Source: Desulfosporosinus sp. BRH_c37 (GTDB lineage: Bacteria; Bacillota; Desulfitobacteriia; Desulfitobacteriales; Desulfitobacteriaceae). Taken from it: 43,378 nt of DNA. Positions 22,826 through 32,200 of the stretch are shown here, piece after piece (position 1 is the stretch's first letter; every line of letters starts with the position of its first letter). The notes beneath the pieces are model-generated. The model saw nothing but the letters and a program-made list of their open reading frames with translations. It was not told the DNA's origin and did not search any database. The position numbers and the translations under genes were made by a program. The DNA lies in contig LOEW01000049.1 in assembly GCA_001516045.1 (NCBI GenBank), positions 1 through 43,378 of the forward strand, written 5' to 3'.

Positions 22826-23758
22826 TTAATTCCTCCCTTTCGCTAAACGAATTCGAGGGTCAATGAATCCGTAGGCAATATCCGTCAAGAACATAACGAC
22901 GATGAGCAGAAGACTATAAAAAATGGTTAAACCCATGATTAACGTATAATCATTGGAATAAACAGCTTGCACAAAGTATTTTCCTAAGCCTGGTATAGCA
23001 AAAATCTGTTCCACCACAAGAGTTCCAGTAATAACATTTACCGTAATTGGCCCAAGGACTGTAACAATCGGTAGAATCGCATTACGTAATGTATGTTTAA
23101 GGACAATGGCGGATTGAGATAATCCTTTCGAACGAGCCGTTTTAATATAATCGGCATGAAGGACATCAAGCATCGACGTACGCATCATTCTCGCCGTTAT
23201 GGCAATCGTCATAAATGACAAGGTCAAGGCGGGTAAGATTCGGCTGGAGGGTCCATTCCAAAGAGCTGCGGGTAAAATTCCCCATTTAACACCGACAAGA
23301 TATTGTAAAACAGGTCCTAGAACAAAAGATGGAATTGAGACCCCAACAATAGCAATAAACATTGCTGAATAATCCCAGGATTTATTATGTTTGAGAGCTG
23401 CTGTAATCCCGAGAATCAACCCAATAATAACGGAAAAAACAATTGATTCCATTCCAAGTTCAGCCGATGCAGGAAAAGACTGTTTAATGATCTCGGTGAC
23501 CTTCCGGGTGGGATAAGCAAAAGATACTCCTAAGTCTCCCTGTGCTATATTAATAAGATAATCTTTATATTGAACGAAAATCGGCTGATCCAAGCCATAT
23601 TCTTGGGCCAATAATGCCCTTTGTTCGATGGAAAGTTTCTCGGAATTAGCGAAGGGATCCCCTGGTAAATTATGCATAAGCACAAAGGTCACGGTAACAA
23701 TCATCCAGAACGTGATCAACATATAGGCGAAACGCCGCAGAACAAAACGATACATCAT
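22826..23758 (-). CDS. oppB: peptide ABC transporter permease (OppB type)
   Basis: 310 residues. Typical OppB/DppB N-terminus YRFVLRRFAYMLITFWMIV with LMHNLPGDPF, then about six membrane segments, the EAA-type loop YIKTARSKGLSQSAIVLKH and GTLVVEQIFAIPGLGKYFV. Two Met codons head the frame; either may be used. It is separated from oppA by a terminator-like hairpin, so expression should be lower than that of the binding protein. Confidence 0.92.
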   Translation of the reverse strand: MMYRFVLRRFAYMLITFWMIVTVTFVLMHNLPGDPFANSEKLSIEQRALLAQEYGLDQPIFVQYKDYLINIAQGDLGVSFAYPTRKVTEIIKQSFPASAELGMESIVFSVIIGLILGITAALKHNKSWDYSAMFIAIVGVSIPSFVLGPVLQYLVGVKWGILPAALWNGPSSRILPALTLSFMTIAITARMMRTSMLDVLHADYIKTARSKGLSQSAIVLKHTLRNAILPIVTVLGPITVNVITGTLVVEQIFAIPGLGKYFVQAVYSNDYTLIMGLTIFYSLLLIVVMFLTDIAYGFIDPRIRLAKGRN

Positions 23759-23806
23759 TACACCTCCTACGTACTAAGTTCATCCTCGTAATTCTTGGTA
23801 TAAAAA

Positions 23807-23831
23807 GGAAGGGGTTCCTGATGGAACCCCT
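23807..23831 (-). terminator. intra-operon attenuating terminator between oppA and oppB
   Basis: AGGGGTTCC (23810-23818), TGAT, GGAACCCCT (23823-23831). On the minus strand it is followed by TCCTTTTTAT. Such a partial terminator lets the binding protein be made in excess over the membrane complex. Confidence 0.75.
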
Positions 23832-23853
23832 CTATCTTCTCTACTTGAACTAA

Positions 23854-25482
23854 CTATTCGACAGATGCGTTTTTGAGATCCCACTCAGAACCATAAGGGA
23901 AGAACAGAATATTTTTGACGTTTGGTTTTACTAAATAGGAATAAGCACGGAAGTTGACGGGAGCAACTGGCATTTTCTGAGCCAAAATCTTTTCCGCCTC
24001 AACTAAATATTGAGCACGTTTCGCTCCGTCGGCTTCTGCTTTGGCTTTTTCTATTAATTCATCAAATTGTGGATCTTTAAACTGGCTTTCGTTGAAGGAA
24101 GATTTTGATTCATGACAATCTAGGAAAGTCATTGGGTCATTATAATCCGCTCCCCAGTTAAATAACAATAAATCAAATTGATGCGTTTGTCCGCGTTCAA
24201 TCCTTAGCTTGTGGGGAATCGACTCTACTGTAACATTAACCCCCAGATTTTGTTTCCATTGCCCTTGGATATATTCCAAGGCCTTTTTCCCATCTTCAGT
24301 ATCGTCACCAGTGAATTTTAAGGTTGGGAAGGAAGTTAGTCCAGCTTCTTTTAATCCTTCGGCTAATAATGTTTTGGCTTGGGCTGGATCATATTTCGGT
24401 AGCACATCTCCTGCATCTTTTCGGAACTCTTTATTGTTTCCGTTCATTGTCCCATTCGGTACAAATCCAGTGGGCGACTGGCTTCCATCATGGAATACAA
24501 TATCGACTAAATTGCTGCGATCAATTGCTATCGCCAGAGCCTGACGAATTTTAGCGTTTTTCAAAGCTGGAACGCTTTCGTTCATCTCTACGTAGGTGAT
24601 ATAGAGTTGGGGCGAAATTTGATAATCCGGCTTTGCTTTCCATTGATCCACCTGATCGCGTGTAATGCGTGCCACATCAATGGCATTGGACTGATATAAG
24701 TTAGCTAAGGTATTATTGTCCGAGGCAATTTGAATATCGACTTGGTTCAGTTTCACATTAGCTTTATCCCAATACTTTTCATTTTTCACTAAAGTCAAAC
24801 TTTGTTCGTGATCCCATTTAGTTAGGGTAAAAGGACCATCGAACAGTATCTTGTCGGCATCTGCCGCATACTTATCCCCATACTTTTCCACAAACGCTTG
24901 CTTTTCTGCGAAAAAGACTGGGAAAGAGAGTTGGGCAGTCATAAAAGGAATCGGATTTTCCAATGTGAAGGTGAGGGTTTTATCATCAATTGCTTTGACC
25001 TGGACTTGGTCTGCGCTTCCTTTTCCGGTCATAAAGGCATCTCCACCTTTAATCCAAGCAACCATAAAGGCGTAATCTGCCTTTGTTTTAGGATCTAAGG
25101 TACGCTTCCACGCATATTCGAAATCTTTGGCCGTCACTGGTGAATCATCCGACCATTTGATGTTATCCCGCAGTTTGATTGTATAGGTCTTTCCATCGTT
25201 TGTAATCACAGGCATCGCAGCAGCTAAAGCAGGTATGGGTTCTCCGTCCTTTCCCAAACGATAGAGACCTTCGTTAATTTGATTAAGAATATCAAACGAT
25301 ACAGCGGCGTTGGCAATTGATGTATCCAGAGCTTGCGGTTCTGCCAGCAATGTCATTTTCAATGGTTTGTCGGACTTTCCTGCACTATTTGGTGTGGTAG
25401 TGCCTCCACCACACCCTGTAAGCAGGGTAGCAAGTAGCGCAGTAGTCGAGATCCCGGCGATAAACCTTTTCGAGATAGTCAT
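23854..25482 (-). CDS. oppA: peptide-binding lipoprotein (SBP family 5, OppA type)
   Basis: Extracellular lipid-anchored receptor of the peptide importer. I chose the ATG at 25482 (542 residues) because AGGGGGAAG lies just upstream; the frame is open to 25518. Lipoprotein signal RFIAGISTTALLATLLTGC with lipobox Leu-Thr-Gly-Cys, followed by a GGG linker. SBP_bac_5 features: LLAEPQALDTSIANAA near the N-terminus, TYTIKLRDNIKWSDDSPVTAKDFEYAWKR (split by eye), NVTVESIPHKLRIERGQTHQFDL and LLFNWGADYNDPMTFLD. This C-terminal region is typical of oligopeptide rather than nickel receptors. A separate extended -10 promoter lies upstream. The kinase/regulator pair next door may control it, which is inference. 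Confidence 0.92.
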   Translation of the reverse strand: MTISKRFIAGISTTALLATLLTGCGGGTTTPNSAGKSDKPLKMTLLAEPQALDTSIANAAVSFDILNQINEGLYRLGKDGEPIPALAAAMPVITNDGKTYTIKLRDNIKWSDDSPVTAKDFEYAWKRTLDPKTKADYAFMVAWIKGGDAFMTGKGSADQVQVKAIDDKTLTFTLENPIPFMTAQLSFPVFFAEKQAFVEKYGDKYAADADKILFDGPFTLTKWDHEQSLTLVKNEKYWDKANVKLNQVDIQIASDNNTLANLYQSNAIDVARITRDQVDQWKAKPDYQISPQLYITYVEMNESVPALKNAKIRQALAIAIDRSNLVDIVFHDGSQSPTGFVPNGTMNGNNKEFRKDAGDVLPKYDPAQAKTLLAEGLKEAGLTSFPTLKFTGDDTEDGKKALEYIQGQWKQNLGVNVTVESIPHKLRIERGQTHQFDLLLFNWGADYNDPMTFLDCHESKSSFNESQFKDPQFDELIEKAKAEADGAKRAQYLVEAEKILAQKMPVAPVNFRAYSYLVKPNVKNILFFPYGSEWDLKNASVE

Positions 25483-25530
25483 TTTTATCTTCCCCCTCAT
25501 TATAATTAGTTTCGACATTAATTTTAACTA

Positions 25531-25559
25531 ATTATAGCAAGAAACATACATATTAAAAG
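25531..25559 (-). promoter_or_regulatory. candidate extended -10 promoter of oppA
   Basis: On the minus strand TTGCTATAAT gives a TG-extended consensus -10 (TATAAT at 25536-25531), about 50 bases before the oppA ATG. The -35 (CTTTTA, 25559-25554) is poor, as is usual for extended -10 promoters. Confidence 0.5.
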
Positions 25560-25607
25560 AAATAAAAATGATAAAAAGTAATAATTAATCGATAATTATA
25601 CATTCTA

Positions 25608-25646
25608 AAAACCCCCTAGGGATATGATCAATATCTCTAAGGGGGT
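25608..25646 (-). terminator. terminator of the two-component operon
   Basis: CCCCCTAGGGATAT (25613-25626) pairs with the ATATCTCTAAGGGGG stretch ending at 25646. On the minus strand GGGGGTTTTTAG follows, seven bases after the response-regulator stop. Confidence 0.85.
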
Positions 25647-25653
25647 AATAATT

Positions 25654-26289
25654 TCACTTTACTCGAATCATATTATATCGATTTTTTGGTCTACCAATTT
25701 TTTGATAACTAGGAATTGACTGTACTTTGCCATTTAGAACAAGATACGTTAAATATCGATAAACGGTAGGAACAGCTAGCCCTAATTCTTTGGATATCTC
25801 CTCTACTGTGGAAGGTTGCTGACAAGCTGTAAGATATCGTTCTATATAGGATAGGGTTGATTTGCTAATTCCTTTGGTTACAAACACTTCGTATTGCATT
25901 TTTGTAGTTGCTTGAACAGTTTTTGTCATATCCAACAGCCGCTTATGCAATTGAACTCGAGCAATCAAATCCGGCGCTTTGACAGGTTTGAGTGCAAAAT
26001 CGGTGGCTCCTGCATCCAGAAAACGATCGGCAATTTCCTGCCTTTCGTCTACGGTTAATACGAGAATAGGTATTTGCTGATTCTGTTCTCGTATCAGGCG
26101 AACCGCTTCTAAGCCATCAATTTCAGGCATATGATAATCCACTAAAATGATATCCGCTCCATGGTTAAGGAAGCCCTTAATTCCCTCTCTCCCATTGGGA
26201 TAGGCTATGGGATCCCAACCGACAAACGTAAATATTTCACTTAACATATAGCGAAGCGACTTATCATCATCCATAATTAAAATTCTCAT
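25654..26289 (-). CDS. response regulator, REC + HTH (CitB/DcuR-like)
   Basis: 211 residues from the ATG at 26289, whose ATGA overlaps the kinase stop; an upstream in-frame start lies inside the kinase gene and is unlikely. The receiver domain (1-120) has the acidic pair DDD, the phospho-acceptor Asp in IILVDYHMPEIDG near 47, Thr in LVLTVDE and Lys in LKPVKAP. After a linker, the C-terminal helix-turn-helix (STVEEISKELGLAVPTVYRYLTYL split by eye) resembles those of the CitB/DcuR group, which sense C4-dicarboxylates or citrate. Partner of the membrane kinase; target unknown, but the peptide transporter lies next to it. Confidence 0.88.
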   Translation of the reverse strand: MRILIMDDDKSLRYMLSEIFTFVGWDPIAYPNGREGIKGFLNHGADIILVDYHMPEIDGLEAVRLIREQNQQIPILVLTVDERQEIADRFLDAGATDFALKPVKAPDLIARVQLHKRLLDMTKTVQATTKMQYEVFVTKGISKSTLSYIERYLTACQQPSTVEEISKELGLAVPTVYRYLTYLVLNGKVQSIPSYQKIGRPKNRYNMIRVK

Positions 26290-27620
26290 TGGCTTTCTCC
26301 CAGTGGCAAGGTTATCCAAAACTTCGTTCCCTGCCCCACTTCACTTTTTACATTGACGGATCCTCCGTGTCCTTCTGCAACTTGTCGTACAAAAGCTAAA
26401 CCAACCCCGGGATGGTCTTTCGTACTGTATCCGGTCTTCCAGATTTTTTTCACCCTATCTGCCAAAATACCGCATCCGTTATCTTCTACCTCTAAGCTTA
26501 CTACGTTTGTCAAGGTTCTGGCGCGTAATACTACCCTTCCATTCCCCTGTTCTTGTATAGCATCCAACGCATTATCAATCAAATTAATGATTGCTCGCGT
26601 CATCCTAATTTTATTAATGTAAAGACTCGATTGGGGTTCTCCCTCTAATTCAATATCCACCGATAAATTCGTACCACTTAGACGACTTGCCCGAATATAA
26701 TCGATTAGTTCTTTAAGCTCACACCAGTCCTTTCTATCCTCATACAAGATTTCTGAAACCATTTTGCTCATCGAATGGATAGAACCATAGATGGTCTGAC
26801 AGTATTCTTGCATCTTAGGATCCGGCCATCTTAATTCCATCAAAGAAACCAGTCCTTCGATTACAGAAAGCGGAGTTTTAAGATCGTGGACAAGATGGAG
26901 AACTTCACGTCCTGAACGAGATTCACTGGCTTCAAGTTGGGCACGGCGTAGGTCCTGTGAGATGAGCCATTGCTCCATGTATAAAATCAAATAAATCCAT
27001 AAAGTGATCGCACTAGCCACGAAGATAAAAAACAACACATTCGCATATAGCGTGAGAACCTGACCAAATCCAATTTCAATAGCTGCCTGTTTTACCTTTA
27101 TCGATAAAGAACCTTGTCCGAAACCATATGGAGTAAGAAAAGGAACTTGGTTTAACCAAGCAACCCCAAAAATCAACTGGGAAAAAACTAGTAATTTCAT
27201 TCCCATATTTAATTTTTGTTTACTTAATTTCTGCATCACCACGATAGTGAGCCATAGAAAAATATCGGTGGCCCCAAAACTATAGTTTAATGGCGTCATC
27301 ACATTGACGATAACATAAGCGAGCGGCACGGCAATCAAGGGGATGATGGTTTTTAATATAGCACGCTCGAAAACCTCTGCCATCCCATCTCCCAACATCA
27401 CCACACTAAGAAACTGGGGGATGGAAATAATGGTATTAATTGACACAACGAGAAAGGCATCAACCATTAACGCATTTCCAGCAGTTTTATGGTTCATAGT
27501 TTGGAGTAATTGATCCAAGCCTATAAGTTGGGGTTTTAACCAAAGCGGAATCAAGACTCCTAATAAAAACAACCCAATCCCTATCCATATTTTCCATGAC
27601 CTAAATACTCTCCCCAACAA
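26286..27620 (-). CDS. multi-pass membrane sensor histidine kinase
   Basis: 444 residues; TTG start with AAGGTGG just upstream. Residues 1-220 form about six membrane helices with few loops (WIGIGLFLLGVLIPLWL, IIPLIAVPLAYVIVNVM, VLFFIFVASAITLWIYLIL), so sensing is probably intramembrane. The H-box HLVHDLKTPLSVIEGLV carries the phospho-His near 245. The N-box (LIDNALDAI), G1 (EDNGCGI) and G2 (GVGLAFVRQ) complete the ATPase domain. It overlaps the response regulator by four bases, so the two are co-translated. The signal is not evident. Confidence 0.88.
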   Translation of the reverse strand: MLGRVFRSWKIWIGIGLFLLGVLIPLWLKPQLIGLDQLLQTMNHKTAGNALMVDAFLVVSINTIISIPQFLSVVMLGDGMAEVFERAILKTIIPLIAVPLAYVIVNVMTPLNYSFGATDIFLWLTIVVMQKLSKQKLNMGMKLLVFSQLIFGVAWLNQVPFLTPYGFGQGSLSIKVKQAAIEIGFGQVLTLYANVLFFIFVASAITLWIYLILYMEQWLISQDLRRAQLEASESRSGREVLHLVHDLKTPLSVIEGLVSLMELRWPDPKMQEYCQTIYGSIHSMSKMVSEILYEDRKDWCELKELIDYIRASRLSGTNLSVDIELEGEPQSSLYINKIRMTRAIINLIDNALDAIQEQGNGRVVLRARTLTNVVSLEVEDNGCGILADRVKKIWKTGYSTKDHPGVGLAFVRQVAEGHGGSVNVKSEVGQGTKFWITLPLGESQ

Positions 27621-27818
27621 TATACCACCTTCCTACTCATGTTATTCTAACATGAAATCGGAATATGTGGGTAAAGCATGCAAGTTCCCCTGACGGCCAT
27701 TTACTGGAAATTCTAGATAGACTAAAGGTATGGCGGAGGCGAACTTATACTACTGAAACCCTAACCCTGAAGCTATGATTTCAACATTTATCGACTGCAA
27801 ACAAAACAGAGGTCAAGC
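27621..27818. other. intergenic region with dispersed repeat, copy 2
   Basis: No gene seen. It carries a diverged copy (about 27731-27771: TGGCGGAGGCGAACTTAT, then GAAACCCTAACCCTGAAGCT) of the repeat at 19849-19912. The part near 27620 should hold the promoter of the kinase operon. Confidence 0.5.
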
Positions 27819-29132
27819 TTACTTACTTACGATTAGTTGTTTGTTATTATTGTTATATAGGGAAATAAAGGCAGCTACTAAAACCGGATCAAATTGAGTG
27901 CCGGCACATTTCTGCAATTCTTCTAATACCTGTTCAAACGTTCCGGCCGAGCGATAAGGACGACTGGAAGTAATTGCATCGACCGTATCGGCAATACTTA
28001 CAAGACGAGCCAGAAATGGGATATCTTCACCACTTAAGCCGTCTGGGTAGCCTTTTCCGTCGTAACGTTCATGATGATGTCTAATGATCGGTAAAATCTC
28101 TCTGGCAAAGTTCAGCTTAGAACAAATAGCCTCCCCCCGTTCTGGGTGAGATTTCATGATTGACCATTCTTCGCTATCTAAAGCGCTTGGCTTATTCAAA
28201 ATCACATCAGGAATGCCAATTTTCCCAATGTCGTGTAAAATCGCCGCACGGTATATATTAACTTGGTCAACTTCACTTAATTTCAGGAACCTCCCGAGCT
28301 CTATAGCATAATCCGTTACCCGTTCTGAATGTCCATGTAAATACGCATCTTTTGATTCAAGTGCGAGCGCAAGTGTGAAAATAATATTCTGGGATTCATC
28401 TAATGCGAAGAGTGATTCATGGAGCTTAAGATTGGTCGATGTCAGTTGTTGGTTAGCCTTTTCGAGTTCACCTTTCTGCAGTTCGATCGTTTTCCTGCTC
28501 AGAAAATCCCTGACTTTGGCATAATAAAGAATCACAGAAAGAAACCATGCAAACACAGCAAGTATTGCACCATTAACGTAATGCCCTCTTAATATAGCTG
28601 GGTTTTCTTGGACAAATGTTATCCCCATAATAAATATTAAAAAATTAGTTAAATAAATTCCCATGCTGGTCAATGGTTTAAAATTATTCATTACGGCAAT
28701 TAAATATGCCCCGATAATATACACTGTGATCTCGCCATGTATAAGCTGATCGATAATTGAAGTTAAGGTACAATTTAATGTAAGAAAATATGCTAATAGT
28801 AAAACAATTAATTGTCTGCGTCGCATTTGCTCAGGCTCTAACCCTCTGTAAACACGAAAAAAAACTAACAATGTCAGCATTACAATCAATAGTAAAAGGT
28901 GTGTATATGAGAGATACTTTGACCCTGACAACCACAATCCTTTTTGCTTGTTAAGGAAGTCTATAAGAAGGAGAATTAAAGAAATAATTAATAATATTAG
29001 ATTCAATTTTCTTGATCGATCAAAATTTAAGTTGATGAGTTCTATGTTAAATTCATTTTTATTACTATCAGGTATATGTCCATACATATTCTTCGTAAGA
29101 AGAAAGGATAATAGTGGTTTTTTTGAGTACAT
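27819..29132 (-). CDS. membrane HD-GYP c-di-GMP phosphodiesterase
   Basis: 437 residues. A multi-helix membrane domain (about 42-215) carries the motif DQLIHGEITVYIIGAYLIA (128-146), followed by a coiled-coil linker (about 218-250). The C-terminal HD-GYP domain (about 255-430) has HSERV, the HD pair in ILHDIGKIGIPD, HHHERYDGKGYPDGL (a GYP signature) and DTVDAITSSRPYR. It should hydrolyse c-di-GMP in response to a membrane-borne signal. The membrane domain is clearly similar to that of the kinase at 34127-35440. It lies 163 bases downstream of the NRPS gene on the same strand, so read-through is possible. The ATG at 29132 has no close ribosome site; the Met at codon 16 is the alternative. Confidence 0.87.
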   Translation of the reverse strand: MYSKKPLLSFLLTKNMYGHIPDSNKNEFNIELINLNFDRSRKLNLILLIISLILLLIDFLNKQKGLWLSGSKYLSYTHLLLLIVMLTLLVFFRVYRGLEPEQMRRRQLIVLLLAYFLTLNCTLTSIIDQLIHGEITVYIIGAYLIAVMNNFKPLTSMGIYLTNFLIFIMGITFVQENPAILRGHYVNGAILAVFAWFLSVILYYAKVRDFLSRKTIELQKGELEKANQQLTSTNLKLHESLFALDESQNIIFTLALALESKDAYLHGHSERVTDYAIELGRFLKLSEVDQVNIYRAAILHDIGKIGIPDVILNKPSALDSEEWSIMKSHPERGEAICSKLNFAREILPIIRHHHERYDGKGYPDGLSGEDIPFLARLVSIADTVDAITSSRPYRSAGTFEQVLEELQKCAGTQFDPVLVAAFISLYNNNNKQLIVSK

Positions 29133-29295
29133 GTCATAACACCATAACCTTCCGATTTAAGTTTAGCGAAACCTGACATACAGTCTAGCTCCAGATAATT
29201 CTACAAAATTTTCACTTTTCACCAAATTACATTCTACATGTCAAATTTACAAACTTCAATAGGAAAGAAGACCTAACTTATTACCTCCGGCATTG

Positions 29296-32200
29296 TTATG
29301 CGGAATAACTTCTTGAATCGTAAATAAAACCCACTTCACGCATATAACTTAAAACTTTAGAAAAATATTCGACGTCTATCTCTGGCCAAACAAAACCCAC
29401 CTTCTTCAAATAATTAATTGTAAATGTTGAATCTACAGTGATGGCATTATTATACTTCAAGCTCTTATTAACACTTAGATCGGAAACGAGACCACTTAGT
29501 GTTTCCTTTCCTTCTTTTGTTTGTGAAAGCTGGGTAATATAAGAATTGAATTCTACGTTAGGTAGCGTTTGGACAGTGATATTTAGTGCTCTTAAAAAAC
29601 TCAGGAGTTCGATTGCCTTAATCTTTTGATGATTAAACATATGAAACACCATACCGCTTGCCTGATTGACGTTAATAATATTCACGATACCTTTGGCACA
29701 GTAGTCTACCGGTGTAAACTCAATACTTTGATCAAGAAAACTTTCAGGAATTATCCTTAAAGACACCAAAGATTTAATTCTACGATAAAATGCATTCTGT
29801 TCAATGTTACGCTGAAATTTACCATCCTGGTAGTGACCGGTTAATGCACCGATTCTAAAGATAGATGCCCTTAACCCTCTAGTTTCAGCCTTAAACACTA
29901 GATTCTCAGCAACAAATTTACTCCTTACATAGACGTTGCTTTTGTAATCCTGTCCGATATAGAAATCTTCTTCCCGAAAAACTTTATTGACTTTGCTTTG
30001 GTTGACCATAAAGTCTCCAGATATACTAATCGTGGAAATATGGTTGAGTTTTTTGCCGAATTTTATACAGAATTCAATAATTTCGCAAGTTCCTTGAACA
30101 TTATTCTTCTCGAATTCACTGTAATTGCCATAGTGTTTAACCAACGCACCGCTGTGTATTACTGTCTGCACCTTTTGGGCCAAATCATTATATTCATACT
30201 CGGTTAGCCCAAAATGTTTAGATGAGATATCCCCATTAACGACTACTATTCTATTTTTTATAGGTATTGTAAGCGTGGGAAAATAAAAACTCAGCAATTC
30301 ATCTAATCTTACTTCAGCCTGATTTCCCCTCACCAAACAGTAGACTTCGTGATCAGTTTGAAGCAATAACTCCATGAGGAGGTGTATCCCGAGGAAGCCT
30401 GTTGCACCCGTCAAAAGCACATTACCGGTATCCACTGACTGAATCCTGATTTCCTTTGACCTTACCCTACTCGAGATATAAATCTCCTCTTCATTTTCTT
30501 TTTCTTCTAGAGTCCACCCAGTAATTTTAGAGGACAACTGCCTAATGGTTGGACATTCATAGAAATTCTGGGCGTTGAGTTTCCAATCGTAAGATAAGGC
30601 ACCTGACATAATTTCCAGGATTGTTAAAGAGTCTCCCCCCAACGCAAACAGGTTGTCGTCAATTCCAACTCGTTCCAGTTCAAGAGCTTCTGCCCACAAC
30701 CTTGCCAGTTTCCATTCCAGATCATTGCTGGGAGCACTATAAGTCTGTGTTAACTGACCAAAATCAATTTCGCTTGGTTCCGGTAAAGCGCGGCGGTCGA
30801 TCTTGCCATTTGGAGTCAGTGGTATAGCCTTGAGCCAAATAAAACAAGCAGGAACCATATAATTTGGCAGAGACTTTAAAATATAAGATCTTAAATCTTC
30901 ATTGCTTGCCTTTATCTCACCAGTTAGGTACGCACATAGCTGTTTCTTGCCCACTTTGTCTTCTCTAACAATTACGACTGTTTCTTTAACCTCACCATGT
31001 GCTAATAAGCAGGCTTCGATTTCTTCCATCTCAATCCTTAATCCCCTGATCTTTACTTGGTTATCATTTCGGCCCAGGCATTCTATATCACCGTCTTTAA
31101 GCCATCGTCCCAAATCCCCTGTTCGGTACATTGTTTGATCAGGTACAAATGGATTAGCCAAGAAACGTTCTTTGGTCAATTCGGGATTATTTAAGTAGCC
31201 CAAAGAAACTCCATCCCCGACAATGAAAATTTCGCCTACTGACCCCATAGTAACTGGAAATAGATGATCATTCAGGATATAAATTTGTGTGTTGGCTATA
31301 GGTTTACCAATCGTTATCTTTTCGGAATGAGTTACATTTGTCATTGATGACCATACAGTCGTTTCTGTTGGGCCATACAGATTATAAATTTCTGCTGGAG
31401 TAACTGCTTTCAATTGTGGCAATAATGATGCTGGAAACGCTTCCCCAGTAATTAAGAGATGGGATAAGTCATTCAAGCACTCTCTACCCTGCTCCTCACT
31501 TAAAATCAGCCTCATTCTTGACGGCGTGGCTTGCAGAACCTTAACTTGGTGTTTGACAATAAGTTCAAAGAGATACTTTGGTATTGTTTGCTCTTCCTCA
31601 TTGGCGATTATAACTTTCATCCCTTTGGTCAAGGGCAGAATCGTATCACTGAAGAAAATATCAAAGGAGATAGTTGTTAAGGAAACTATAGTTTGATTGT
31701 CGAAATTCAGATTACAAGACACGCCGTTAATAAGATTGCACAAAGCCCGATGGTGAACCATAACCCCTTTGGGTTTACCTGTTGAGCCCGAAGTAAAAAG
31801 CACATACGCTAAGTCATCTGTATGGGCCGAATTATCTTTAGCTAAATTACCCATCTCGGCAGCATAGATAGTTGTATTACTCAGTGCAATGTTAACAAAC
31901 TCACAATCTCCGTTTATGCTAAGATCAGGATTAGCCCTATCCGTAAGGGTTAAGCGGGTATGGCTCTGGTTAAGCATATAGGCTATTCTTTCACTAGGAT
32001 AGCCGGGATCCATCGGCAAATAGGCTGCTCCGGCCTTAAGAATACCCAGAATACCTATGACCATTTCCAAAGATCTGTTGACTAACAACCCTACAATCGA
32101 ATTTCTTGTCATCCCTTTACTGCGGATATAATGGGCAAGCTGATCTGCCCTCTCGTTAAGTTCATAGTAGGTTAATCTCTCGTCGCCAAAAACTATGGCC

